Shown here piece by piece: positions 1-8,530 of a stretch of DNA of 64,000 bases. The translations under genes were made by a program, and so were the position numbers. A model generated the notes under the pieces. The model was not told the origin of the DNA, did not search any database, and saw only the letters and a program-made list of their open reading frames with translations. The stretch's first letter is position 1; each line of letters starts with the position of its first letter. Origin of the DNA: Roseovarius sp. S88 (GTDB lineage Bacteria; Pseudomonadota; Alphaproteobacteria; Rhodobacterales; Rhodobacteraceae); the NCBI RefSeq assembly GCF_037023735.1, contig NZ_CP146069.1, positions 599,501 to 663,500 on the forward strand, given 5' to 3'.

Positions 1-752
1 TCCTGGATTTTCCGGCGCATGCCATGATCCGGTTCATGAAAAACCATGCGTTGCTGAACTATTCAGGCCAACACCAGTGGTACACGGTGGCAGGCGGCTC
101 GCGCTCTTATGTGGAGCGGATGGAGAGCGCGTTGCGCATGCGAGGTGTCCGCATGCGGCTGGGCGCACCGATTGCGGGTGTGCGCCGCAAGGCGACATGT
201 GTTGAACTGCGTGCCGAGGGTGCGGAGTGGGAGATTTATGATCACGTGGTCTTTGCCACCCATGGTGACGACTCTTTGAAAATGCTGAGTGACGCCTCGC
301 CGCAGGAACAGGCGGCCTTGGGCGCTGTGACGTACCAAGCCAATGACGTCGTCTTGCATTGTGATACCGCCGTTATGCCCAAGCGGCGCGCCGTCTGGTC
401 ATCCTGGAACTACGCCGAAGCGCCTGCGCGGCGCGAAGGTCAGATCGACATCACGTATTGGATGAACAGCCTTCAGCCCATTCCAATGGATGATCTGCAT
501 TTTGTGACGCTCAACTCCGAGCGTCCGATCCGAGAAGAGCTGACTTACGATCAGACAGTTTTGCGCCACCCGGTTTATGACCTGGAGATGCTGCAGGCAC
601 AGGACAAGGTCCGCGCCTTCAATGGCACCCAAAACACGTGGTTTTGCGGGGCTTGGCTGCGCAATGGCTTCCATGAAGACGGGCTCGCCACGGGGCTTGA
701 GGTTGCCGACGCCATCCTGGCGCAGAACAAGATGGTCGTCGCAGCCGAATGA
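1..752 (+). CDS. FAD-dependent amine oxidase-type protein, C-terminal part
   Basis: The frame is open from the window edge (first whole codon at base 3), so the FAD-binding N terminus lies outside and only about 249 C-terminal residues are visible. The end of the protein carries a GAWLRNGFHEDG segment, which matches the C-terminal FAD-contact region of flavin amine oxidases and of the NAD(P)/FAD protein often found next to cyclopropane fatty acid synthase-like genes. The stop overlaps the next ATG (ATGA at 749-752), so it is translationally coupled to the DUF1365 gene. With the next four genes it forms a cluster that in Rhodobacter sphaeroides lies beside rpoE-chrR and is linked to singlet-oxygen-induced fatty acid modification (recalled, not checked). 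Substrate not deducible. Confidence 0.85.
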   Translation, partial: LDFPAHAMIRFMKNHALLNYSGQHQWYTVAGGSRSYVERMESALRMRGVRMRLGAPIAGVRRKATCVELRAEGAEWEIYDHVVFATHGDDSLKMLSDASPQEQAALGAVTYQANDVVLHCDTAVMPKRRAVWSSWNYAEAPARREGQIDITYWMNSLQPIPMDDLHFVTLNSERPIREELTYDQTVLRHPVYDLEMLQAQDKVRAFNGTQNTWFCGAWLRNGFHEDGLATGLEVADAILAQNKMVVAAE

Positions 753-1504
753 GCAGGGTCGACCATATCGCGGGCCATACCTGGCATGGGCGCAAAGGCG
801 GGATTGAGAACGCCTTTCGCTACAGCATCGACTATGTGCTGCTGGATGCGGAGGCACCTGTGCGCTCGACGTGGGTCTTTGGGCGCAACCGATCGGGGCT
901 ATTCTCTTTGCGGGATTGCGACCACGGCGGTACGCCGAAAGAGGGCCGCGGTGCGGCATGGGTGCGCGACGTACTCGCAGCACATGATTTGGACAGCCCG
1001 GCACGTATTGAGATACTCGCCCAACCCCGTGTGATGGGGCATATCTTTAACCCTGTCTCGTTCTGGCTTTGTTATGATGCTCAGGACGCGCTGCGCGTGG
1101 TGATCGCGGAAGTCAGCAACACCTATGGCGACCGGCATTCATATCTCTGCCTGCGCGACGATCATGGCGCCATCGGGCCTGAGGACCGGCTGATCGCGGC
1201 CAAGATTTTTCACGTCTCACCGTTTCAGGAAATCTCGGGCGGCTATCAGTTCCGCTTTGACATTCGCTCTGACCGGCTGGGCATATTCATTGACCATACC
1301 GCTGGCAATGGCGGGGTGACGGCCACGCTGGTGGGCAACCGCAAACCTCTTGGCACGCCAGGTGTCTTGCGCGCGCTCCTGCGCCGTCCGTTTGGGTCAC
1401 GGCGGGTGCTGGCGCTCATCCACTGGCAGGCACTGAAACTGTGGTGGAAAGGTGCGCGGTTCCACAACCGCCCTGAACCGCCGACGCAAGAGGTCAGCAG
1501 ATGA
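749..1504 (+). CDS. DUF1365 domain-containing protein
   Basis: A 251-residue protein of the DUF1365 family, which is typically encoded between a flavin amine oxidase and lipid-modifying genes. The opening segment HTWHGRKGGIENAFRYSIDY and the central PRVMGHIFNPVSFWLCYD block are characteristic of the family. The start overlaps the upstream stop by four bases, and its own stop overlaps the next start (ATGA at 1501-1504), so it sits inside a tightly coupled operon. Biochemical role is not established for the family as a whole; involvement in unsaturated or furan fatty acid formation is inferred from the neighbourhood. Confidence 0.88.
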   Translation: MSRVDHIAGHTWHGRKGGIENAFRYSIDYVLLDAEAPVRSTWVFGRNRSGLFSLRDCDHGGTPKEGRGAAWVRDVLAAHDLDSPARIEILAQPRVMGHIFNPVSFWLCYDAQDALRVVIAEVSNTYGDRHSYLCLRDDHGAIGPEDRLIAAKIFHVSPFQEISGGYQFRFDIRSDRLGIFIDHTAGNGGVTATLVGNRKPLGTPGVLRALLRRPFGSRRVLALIHWQALKLWWKGARFHNRPEPPTQEVSR

Positions 1505-2754
1505 CACTTGCACCCTCACCTCGCCTTCCGGCCTTTGCTCTGTTCGGAGCAATGCTGGCAGCTGCAGGGCTGCCGCTTTACATGCATGCGCCGAAGTTTT
1601 TCGTGGACCAGTATGGCGTGTCCCTTGCCGCCTTGGGTGCGGTGCTGTTCGGGCTGAGGCTCTTTGACGTGGTGCAGGACCCGCTCTTGGGCAAGCTGGC
1701 TGCGAAACTGCGCGCGCAACGCGGCACTTCAGTTGCCTTGGCTGTTGGGACTATGGCGATTGGCATGGTTGGTCTCTTTGCCGTCACAGCGCCTATTGCG
1801 CCACTTTGGTGGTTCGCGATCATGCTCACACTGGTGTTCACCGCGTTCAGTTACCTGACCATTTGCTTTTATGCACAGGGTGTGGCGGTGGCCTCTGGCA
1901 TCGGAGAGCAAGGCCACCTGAAGCTCGCGCGCTGGCGTGAAACCGGTGCGCTTCTCGGGATTTGCGCGGCGGCCGCAGCGCCAGTTTTACTGGGCGGCTA
2001 CACCGGATTTGCCCTCGCTTTCGTCATTCTTGCGATCACGGCTGTCTTGGCTATGGGGCGCGAATGGCAAGGTCGGGATGTGCCTCAATCAGGGCTTGGC
2101 GTTGTATTCGGCGATCCAGTGGCGCGACGGCTGCTTTTGGTGGCACTCGCCAATTCCGCGCCAGTCGCGGTCAGTTCCACGCTATTTCTCTTTTTCGTAG
2201 AAGACAGACTGGGTCTTCCGGGCTGGGAAGGGCCATTCCTGTTGCTCTTCTTCCTCTTCGCGGCCTTTGCAGCTCCGTTCTGGAGCCGAGCGGCAGAGCG
2301 GTTTGGAACACGGCCCGTTCTGATCTTTGGCATGATCCTGTCGATTGCAGCCTTCGCCTATGCACTGATGCTGGGAACAGGTGACTTGGTGCCATTTGCT
2401 GTGATCTGCGCGGCGTCAGGCATCGCGTTGGGTGCGGACATGACGCTGCTTCCCGCGCTCTTCGCAAAACGCATGGAAGAGATTTCTCCAGGGGCCGCGG
2501 AAGGGTTCAGCCTTTGGTCCTTTGTCAGCAAAATGACTTTGGCCATCGCGGCTGTCGCGCTTTTGCCGCTTCTGGAAACATCCGGCTACGTGCCAGGGCA
2601 AGTCAACGATCAGGCCGCGCTCTGGACGTTGTCACTTCTCTACGGGGCGGTGCCCTGTGTTTTGAAACTTGTCGCGATTGCGCTGTTGGTGAGCACGCCT
2701 TCTGCAGCAATTCAAACCCCTTCAACCCCCTTGAACAAAAGGAGGCTTACGTGA
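1501..2754 (+). CDS. MFS transporter
   Basis: A 417-residue, strongly hydrophobic protein with about twelve membrane-spanning stretches, consistent with a major facilitator of the GPH/MFS_2 type (the N-terminal LFDVVQDPLLGKL segment resembles the conserved cytoplasmic motif of that subgroup). It is coupled on both sides: its ATG lies in the DUF1365 stop (ATGA), and its TGA overlaps the ATG of the DUF3833 gene at 2754. Position in the cluster suggests transport of a lipid-related or small organic molecule across the inner membrane, but the substrate cannot be read from the sequence. Confidence 0.85.
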   Translation: MTLAPSPRLPAFALFGAMLAAAGLPLYMHAPKFFVDQYGVSLAALGAVLFGLRLFDVVQDPLLGKLAAKLRAQRGTSVALAVGTMAIGMVGLFAVTAPIAPLWWFAIMLTLVFTAFSYLTICFYAQGVAVASGIGEQGHLKLARWRETGALLGICAAAAAPVLLGGYTGFALAFVILAITAVLAMGREWQGRDVPQSGLGVVFGDPVARRLLLVALANSAPVAVSSTLFLFFVEDRLGLPGWEGPFLLLFFLFAAFAAPFWSRAAERFGTRPVLIFGMILSIAAFAYALMLGTGDLVPFAVICAASGIALGADMTLLPALFAKRMEEISPGAAEGFSLWSFVSKMTLAIAAVALLPLLETSGYVPGQVNDQAALWTLSLLYGAVPCVLKLVAIALLVSTPSAAIQTPSTPLNKRRLT

Positions 2755-3314
2755 TGTCTGCACTGTATATCGGGATCGGTGCCAGTCTGATCCTAATCCT
2801 AATGTATTTTAAGAAACGATTTGCCAGTTTCTCTGCGCAATCACTCAGTGACTATGAAGGGTCCGGTCCTGAGATGGACCTGCGCACACATTTGAATGGT
2901 CCAATTCGCTGCGAGGGTATCATCTATGGTCCCTTGGGTCGTGTAACGTCCCGCTTTTCTGCGGATTTCCATGCAAATTGGAATGGCAACAAAGGCGTCA
3001 TGAAAGAGCATTTCCGCTATGACAGCGGCAACACGCAAGACCGTGAATGGCGGCTTGAGCTTGGCAATGACGGCGCGATCAAGGCGGATGCAGATGACCT
3101 GGTGGGTGAGGGCACAGGTCAGCAGTCCGGCTCAAGCGTAAAGCTCAACTACAACATTCGCCTGCCGAAAGAGGCGGGTGGTCACGTGCTGAATGTGGTA
3201 GACTGGATGTATCTGACGCCAGGCGGCACAATTGTGAATCGCAGTCAGTTCCGTAAATTCGGCATCAAGGTCGCAGAACTGGTGGCGACAATGCAAAGGT
3301 TGGACACAGCGTGA
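2754..3314 (+). CDS. DUF3833 family protein
   Basis: A 186-residue protein with one N-terminal membrane anchor followed by a predicted beta-rich DUF3833 domain. The start at 2754 is chosen because a strong ribosome binding site (AAAAGGAGG, 2737-2745) precedes it by about 8 bases; a longer open frame begins inside the MFS gene and is not credible. The family regularly accompanies the DUF1365/MFS/SDR cluster and is thought to act at the envelope; function unknown. Its stop overlaps the start of the SDR gene. Confidence 0.85.
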   Translation: MSALYIGIGASLILILMYFKKRFASFSAQSLSDYEGSGPEMDLRTHLNGPIRCEGIIYGPLGRVTSRFSADFHANWNGNKGVMKEHFRYDSGNTQDREWRLELGNDGAIKADADDLVGEGTGQQSGSSVKLNYNIRLPKEAGGHVLNVVDWMYLTPGGTIVNRSQFRKFGIKVAELVATMQRLDTA

Positions 3315-4045
3315 CAGACCTAAGCGGCAAACGGTATTGGCTGGTCGGGGCAAGTGAGGGTCTTGGCGCTGCGTTGGCTGCGAAACTAAATGCAGTTGGG
3401 GCCGACGTTGTTCTGTCGGCCCGAAATGCCGAGCGTCTGGCTGAAGTGGCCAGCGGCTTGCCGCGCCCGGTAGATGTGGTGCCGGTGGATATTGCTGATG
3501 ACGCAAGTGTCGCCAAGGCTGCAAAAGCTGTGGGTGACATTGACGGTGTGGTTCTTTTGGCGGGGGTATACTGGCCCATGCCAGCGACGGAATGGAAAGC
3601 CGAAAACGCAGTCAAAATGGCAGATGTCAATTTCACCGGTTTTCTGCGTGTGTTGGGTCACGTGGTGCCGCAGATGGTTCAAAAAGACGCCGGTCACATC
3701 GTGCTCACAGGGTCGCTCTCGGGCTTTCGTGGTTTGCCAAGTGCTATCGGCTATGGTGCATCAAAAGCCGGAGTGATGTCCTTGGCGGAAAGCATGCGCG
3801 CGGATTTGCGTAAAACCGGTGTGCGCGTACAGCTGGCCAATCCCGGTTTCATCAAGACGCGCCTGACAGACAAGAACGAGTTCAAAATGCCGTTTCTCAT
3901 GACACCAGAAGAAGCGGCGCAGGAAATGCTCGAACTGATGTTTGATGAAGACGCTTTTGACCGGCATTTCCCACGCGTCTTTTCTTGGGTTTTCCGGCTT
4001 TCACGGTTCATGCCCAACTGGCTCTATTACCGCCTATTTGCGTGA
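3311..4045 (+). CDS. SDR family oxidoreductase
   Basis: A 244-residue short-chain dehydrogenase. The NAD(P)-binding glycine motif GASEGLG is at residues 13-19, the structural N107 is present, and the catalytic set S135/Y148/K152 appears in the YxxxK context (YGASK). Length is normal for a classical SDR. It is the last gene of the five-gene coupled cluster that starts upstream of the window and probably reduces or oxidises a lipid or small carbonyl intermediate made by its neighbours. Substrate not predictable. Confidence 0.9.
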   Translation: MTDLSGKRYWLVGASEGLGAALAAKLNAVGADVVLSARNAERLAEVASGLPRPVDVVPVDIADDASVAKAAKAVGDIDGVVLLAGVYWPMPATEWKAENAVKMADVNFTGFLRVLGHVVPQMVQKDAGHIVLTGSLSGFRGLPSAIGYGASKAGVMSLAESMRADLRKTGVRVQLANPGFIKTRLTDKNEFKMPFLMTPEEAAQEMLELMFDEDAFDRHFPRVFSWVFRLSRFMPNWLYYRLFA

Positions 4046-4112
4046 GATCAAAGACGCGCCCACCCTTTCAAGCGAATCTGTTATAAAGAGTCGCGGAACG
4101 GGAGGGCCGTCC

Positions 4113-4439
4113 ATGCTTGATATCAGTACCCATAAAATAGCGCAGATCATTCTTATGTCGCGCGAGTTGGACCGCGCCGAAGGCGAGCTTCGCGCCTTTA
4201 TCGAGGGTCTGACCGAAGAAGAACAGGTCAGCCTTGTCGCGGTCATGTGGATCGGCAGAGGCAGTTTTGGTGCCGATGAGTTGGGAGAGGCGCTTGAAAC
4301 AGCTGCCTCGGAGGCCTCCACGCCCACAGCGGATTATATGCTGGGCACGCCCCATATGTCGGATCATCTCGAAAATGGTCTGGATGAGCTGGGCATTTCT
4401 GTTGTCGATGACGAAGATGACCTGGTACGCGGTGGCTGA
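4113..4439 (+). CDS. DUF3775 domain-containing protein
   Basis: A small acidic protein of 108 residues. The ATG at 4113 is preceded by a purine-rich GGAGGG at 4101-4106; a longer in-frame start at 3942 would run inside the SDR gene and is rejected. The N-terminal stretch LDISTHKIAQIILMSRELD and the following EEEQVSLVAVMWIGRG block match the DUF3775 family common in alphaproteobacteria. It probably folds as helices and has no recognisable catalytic residues. Role unknown; it sits alone between the lipid cluster and the isomerase-like gene. Confidence 0.8.
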   Translation: MLDISTHKIAQIILMSRELDRAEGELRAFIEGLTEEEQVSLVAVMWIGRGSFGADELGEALETAASEASTPTADYMLGTPHMSDHLENGLDELGISVVDDEDDLVRGG

Positions 4440-4500
4440 GGCCTTGGCGCGCTAGCCTGCATTTTGTAAAGAGCGGCGGTGACATCGAAAGAATCGATCC

Positions 4501-5259
4501 TTGCCGCGTTTCTCTGCAAATCTTGGATTTCTCTGGACTGAGCTGGCGCTGCCCGATGCTATTCGGTCCGCTGCTAGCGTCGGCTTCGACGCGGTGGAAT
4601 GTCATTGGCCATATGACACTGATGCGGGAGATGTTTGCGCGGCTTTGCGCGAAACCGGATTGCCATTGCTGGGCTTGAACACGCGGCGCGGGGATGTGGA
4701 TGCCGGTGACAACGGATTGGCGGCCTTGCCGGGCCGCGAGGCAGAGGCGCGTGCGGCGATTGATGAGGCGTTTGATTATGCCGATGCCGTGAATGCCGGA
4801 GCGGTGCATGTCATGGCCGGTATCGCGGACGGCGCAGACGCGCGGCAGGCTTTTGTGAGCAATCTGCGCTATAGTGTGTCACGTGCCGGAGCGCGCATGG
4901 TGCTGGTCGAGCCGCTCAACGCGTTTGATGCGCCGGGGTACTTCCTCAACACGACGCAGCAGGCCTGTGAGATTATAAAAGAGATCAATGCACCTAACCT
5001 AAAACTTATGTTTGATTGCTATCATGTTGGCCGAACCGAAGGAGACGTGGTCGGGCAGCTCCATGCATGTCTTGATCATATCGGGCATATTCAGTTTGCC
5101 TCTGTCCCGGAACGGGGCGATCCCTCAGGTGGAACGCTCGATTACCGTAGCGTTTTTGCAGCCATTGATGCGCTTGGTTGGAAGCGGCCTTTGGGGGCGG
5201 AGTATCGTCCGAATGGCCCAACCGAAGCCTCGCTGGGCTGGATGAGCCCGGACAAGTAA
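4501..5259 (+). CDS. Hydroxypyruvate isomerase-like sugar phosphate isomerase/epimerase
   Basis: A 252-residue TIM-barrel protein of the xylose-isomerase-like family, closest in appearance to hydroxypyruvate isomerase (Hyi): the opening PRFSANLGFLWTEL and the metal-site residues E137 (VEPLN), D172 and H175 (FDCYH) and E234 (GAEYRP) are in the expected order. It begins with TTG at 4501 and only a weak ribosome binding site is visible; no better start is seen in frame. Likely reaction is interconversion of hydroxypyruvate and tartronate semialdehyde or a related ketose/aldose isomerisation. Precise substrate uncertain. Confidence 0.8.
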   Translation: MPRFSANLGFLWTELALPDAIRSAASVGFDAVECHWPYDTDAGDVCAALRETGLPLLGLNTRRGDVDAGDNGLAALPGREAEARAAIDEAFDYADAVNAGAVHVMAGIADGADARQAFVSNLRYSVSRAGARMVLVEPLNAFDAPGYFLNTTQQACEIIKEINAPNLKLMFDCYHVGRTEGDVVGQLHACLDHIGHIQFASVPERGDPSGGTLDYRSVFAAIDALGWKRPLGAEYRPNGPTEASLGWMSPDK

Positions 5260-5352
5260 CCAAATTTTGTTCGATTGCCTCGCAGACCGGCCCTGACAAA
5301 ACGTCCCGAACTGCCTATCTTTTGGGAAATCCAGTCGCTGGGAGAAAGCGCA

Positions 5353-5826
5353 ATGACCGATCAGTCCCGTTCTTCGTTGATGACGCGCCGTGCCGTGCTT
5401 GGCCTCGGGGCTTTGGGCGCGGTTGGCGTGGCTGCAGGCGGATGGGTGATGCTGTCTCGTCCCAGCTTTGCAGGACAAGCCTTGAGCGTAAGCGAGGCGC
5501 ACAAGTCGGCGACGGGCGGTCAGATTTTTCTGATCGACATCCGGCGACCGGATGAATGGCAAAAAACGGGTGTCGGCGAAGGCGCGCATCCCATTGATAT
5601 GCGGCGCAAGGATTTCGTTTCGGCACTGGATCAAGTGACGGGCGGCGACAAAGCCGCTCCTGTGGCCCTCATTTGCGCGCGCGGGGTACGCTCGGCGCGG
5701 ATGAGCAACATGCTGACAGAGGCCGGGTACACCAACATCATCGATGTGCCCGAAGGGATGCTTGGATCTTCCGCTGGTCCGGGCTGGCTTCAAACCGGAT
5801 TACCGGTTCGTGACGTCGAAGGCTGA
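5353..5826 (+). CDS. Rhodanese-like domain protein with Tat-like signal
   Basis: A 157-residue exported protein. The N terminus has a twin-arginine-like motif (MTRRAVLGLG, residues 10-19) followed by a hydrophobic segment, then one rhodanese domain with the CARGVR active-site loop and catalytic C108. The start at 5353 is preferred over an in-frame upstream one at 5275 because it places the signal sequence at the terminus and has GGAGAAAG just upstream. It would carry out sulfur transfer or persulfide chemistry in the periplasm or at the membrane. Donor and acceptor unknown. Confidence 0.85.
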   Translation: MTDQSRSSLMTRRAVLGLGALGAVGVAAGGWVMLSRPSFAGQALSVSEAHKSATGGQIFLIDIRRPDEWQKTGVGEGAHPIDMRRKDFVSALDQVTGGDKAAPVALICARGVRSARMSNMLTEAGYTNIIDVPEGMLGSSAGPGWLQTGLPVRDVEG

Positions 5827-5830
5827 CAGA

Positions 5831-6655
5831 ATGCGCGCGACATGTGCAGGCGCCGCGCTGGCGTTGACAGTGATGGCAGGCATGGCGCAGGCCTCCTGTG
5901 GTCCTGAATCCGGGGCTTGCGAAATTCAAAGTGGCACCTATCACATCAAACTGCCCGAAACGCCCGGAGATGATATGCCGGTTGTGGTGTTCCTGCATGG
6001 CTTCGGTGGAAGCGGGCAGGCCGCGATATCGCGGGATATCATGGTCGAACCGCTACGCGCGCGCGGCTATGCGGTGATTGCCCCCAATGGGGTTCCGCGC
6101 GCCGAAGGTCGTCCGGCGAGCTGGACATTCTATCCCGGCTGGCCAGGGCGGGATGAAACGGCCTTTCTCAAAGATGTGGTGGCCGATGCCGCAGACCGGT
6201 TTGGCACGAGTGCGGACACCGTTTTGCTCTCTGGCTTTTCCGCTGGTGGTTTCATGGTGAACTACCTGGCCTGCGATGCTCCGGATACCTTTAGTGCCTA
6301 TGCGCCTGTCTCAGGTGGGTTCTGGCGGCCGCATCCCGTGGAATGTAATGGGCCGGTCAGGCTTTTGCATACCCATGGCTGGGCGGATGGCACGGTGCCG
6401 TTGGAAGGCCGCAAGCTGGCTGGTGGGCGGTTCCAGCAGGGCGATATTTTTGCCGGGCTTGAGATTTGGCGCGCGGCGAATGAATGCAGCGATGAAAAGC
6501 CCACAGGTTTTGGCAAAACCGGCAATTTCATGCGCCGTGTTTGGGGTAACTGTGCCGATGGAGGAGCGCTGGAAATGGCGCTTTTCCCCGGAGGGCACAC
6601 GGTGCCCGAAGGTTGGGCTGATCTGGCGCTCGATTGGTTCGAAGGGTTGAACTAA
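5831..6655 (+). CDS. Secreted polyhydroxybutyrate depolymerase/LpqC-like esterase
   Basis: A 274-residue alpha/beta hydrolase with an N-terminal Sec signal peptide (residues 1-21, MAQA cleavage region). HGFGGSG at 56-62 forms the oxyanion region, GFSAG at 135-139 gives nucleophile S137, and a late GGHTVPEGW segment supplies the likely catalytic histidine. It follows the rhodanese gene by 4 bases and is probably co-transcribed with it. A second member of the same family occurs at 31200-32006 with a GYSWG nucleophile motif. Expected to hydrolyse esters in the periplasm; substrate unknown. Start at 5831 is chosen because it begins the signal peptide. Confidence 0.85.
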   Translation: MRATCAGAALALTVMAGMAQASCGPESGACEIQSGTYHIKLPETPGDDMPVVVFLHGFGGSGQAAISRDIMVEPLRARGYAVIAPNGVPRAEGRPASWTFYPGWPGRDETAFLKDVVADAADRFGTSADTVLLSGFSAGGFMVNYLACDAPDTFSAYAPVSGGFWRPHPVECNGPVRLLHTHGWADGTVPLEGRKLAGGRFQQGDIFAGLEIWRAANECSDEKPTGFGKTGNFMRRVWGNCADGGALEMALFPGGHTVPEGWADLALDWFEGLN

Positions 6656-6658
6656 GCC

Positions 6659-8530
6659 TTATTCAGCCGCGGTAGGTTGGGCGTCACCATCTAGTGTGGA
6701 TTTCAGTTCTTTGCGGTAGTGCCGGGCGGCACGTGTGACCTGTGGTTCGCGCCACATTTCGCGCGTGCCCATCAGCTTGGCGACAAGGCCACGGAGTGAC
6801 ACGCCGCTCAGCGCAGACAGCGGAACGGCCAAGGCCAGGCTCACGGCGATGGGCAGAAGCCACAAGGACACCAGGCCAGCCGCCATGCCAGCGATCAAGG
6901 CAATGCCACTGATGGTTTCAAGCGCGTGGCAGATGATAAGTGTCCGCAGACCGTAGCGACCGCCATCGCGGAGTTGCGGTGTCCAGCCTTTCTGAATGCC
7001 AAACATGGTGCGAAAGACGGCGATCATCTGCTGCACCATAAGGATCGGGGCATAAGCCACGGACAGGATCAATTCTGAGAAAAACGACAGCACGAAGCGG
7101 CCCGGCCCGCCATAATCGGCAAACCGCGTACGGGTGAGCGGAATGGCGACGATACCCATGAGCTTGGGTGCAAGCAGCAGCGAGTACATAAGCGCGATGA
7201 TCAGCACATGCCGCCCTTCGGTCATCTCTGGCCAGGTGGGCATCAGCGGATTGTCTGGCGAGAAATAGGTGAGCACGGAGGCATCCCGGCCCTGACCCAT
7301 CAGCGCCCACATCACCAGCAGGGCAAACCATATGGGCGAGGCCAGATAGCTCATGGCACCGTGGAACATGTGAAAGCGCGAGGCCGGGCGCAAACCGCGC
7401 GTGGCCAGCAAACGCAGGTGTTGCAAGTTGCCCTGGCACCAGCGGCGGTCGCGCAGGATGTGGTCGATGAGTGTTGGCGGGGTTTCTTCGTAAGAGCCGC
7501 GAATACGCGGCAGCACACGCACGCTCCACCCGGCGCGGCGTAGAAGGCCTGCTTCGACGAAGTCGTGGCTCATAATGAGCTTGTCTTCGCGCCCAGTGAG
7601 GGAGCGCATGAGCGGAAGGCCCGCCGAAGAGGCGAAAGCACGCGTGCGGATGATGGCGTTGTGGCCCCAGTAGTTGCCCTCTTGCCCGGTCCAACGTGCC
7701 AGACCTTCCGACAGGGCAGTGCCGTAGACGCCATTGGCAAACTGCTGCATCCGGGAGAACACGGTCTGCGCGCCAATCAGCTGTGGGCAGCTTTGGATGA
7801 GACCCGCGCCGGGATCACTTGCCATGGCATCAGAAAGCCGCGCGATTGCCCGCCCGGTCATCAAGCTATCGGCATCCAGCACCAGCATGGCAGGCCAGTC
7901 GCCACCCCAGCGCGTGATCCAATCGGCGATATTTCCAACCTTGCGCCCGGTGTTGGTTTCACGGCGGCGGTAGTAGATTTTGAGACCCGGCGAGAGCGTT
8001 TCTCGCAATGCGCGAATGCTCTCTTGCTCGGCGCTGGCAATGTCGGGGTCTTGCGTGTCGCTGAGGATGAACATCGTATAATCATGCCGTCCCCCATGGG
8101 ACCGAAGCTCTTCGAGCATGGAGCGCGCATTGCCCAGAACATACCACGGCACCTCGTTATAGACGGGCATCAAAAGCGCCACTTTCATGCGCTGGCTTGT
8201 CTGCATGCGCGGTGGGGTGCGTGTGAGGGATCCAAGGCCCAGGGCCACGGTACTGACCGTGAGGCAGAGCCAGAAAAAATTAAACGCCATGAGCGACAGA
8301 AGAATGCCTTCCACGGCGTTGAGCCCGTCCATGCCGAACCAGCTCCACATGAACCAGCCAAAGCCGAAGGTCGCAAGGATGGCGGGGATGAACACGATGG
8401 CGCGCCATAGCGCCGTCTTGTTGTCTGACCGCAATTCCGGGGCCTTTGGGTCTGCGTAGGACACGTCAAAATTCTGCGCAGGCATCTCAAGAGGTGCCTC
8501 AGGGGGCATGATATGCAGGCCTTGCGTCAT
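6659..8530 (-). CDS. opgH: Glucan biosynthesis glucosyltransferase H
   Basis: A 623-residue inner-membrane GT2 glycosyltransferase that makes the beta-linked glucose backbone of osmoregulated periplasmic glucans from UDP-glucose. Membrane segments flank a cytosolic catalytic domain containing LMPVYNE, a DADS metal motif (LVLDADSLMTG), the GREDKLIMSHD block and the RDRRWCQGN motif (QxxRW-type), followed by a multi-span C-terminal region. The start at 8530 gives an ATGA overlap with the opgG stop; a longer start at 8551 exists but overlaps opgG further. It is the last gene of opgC-opgG-opgH. Confidence 0.93.
   Translation of the reverse strand: MTQGLHIMPPEAPLEMPAQNFDVSYADPKAPELRSDNKTALWRAIVFIPAILATFGFGWFMWSWFGMDGLNAVEGILLSLMAFNFFWLCLTVSTVALGLGSLTRTPPRMQTSQRMKVALLMPVYNEVPWYVLGNARSMLEELRSHGGRHDYTMFILSDTQDPDIASAEQESIRALRETLSPGLKIYYRRRETNTGRKVGNIADWITRWGGDWPAMLVLDADSLMTGRAIARLSDAMASDPGAGLIQSCPQLIGAQTVFSRMQQFANGVYGTALSEGLARWTGQEGNYWGHNAIIRTRAFASSAGLPLMRSLTGREDKLIMSHDFVEAGLLRRAGWSVRVLPRIRGSYEETPPTLIDHILRDRRWCQGNLQHLRLLATRGLRPASRFHMFHGAMSYLASPIWFALLVMWALMGQGRDASVLTYFSPDNPLMPTWPEMTEGRHVLIIALMYSLLLAPKLMGIVAIPLTRTRFADYGGPGRFVLSFFSELILSVAYAPILMVQQMIAVFRTMFGIQKGWTPQLRDGGRYGLRTLIICHALETISGIALIAGMAAGLVSLWLLPIAVSLALAVPLSALSGVSLRGLVAKLMGTREMWREPQVTRAARHYRKELKSTLDGDAQPTAAE

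Noticed and set aside
2514..2753. Upstream extension of the DUF3833 gene
   Set aside because: Lies within the MFS gene; the strong ribosome binding site points to 2754.
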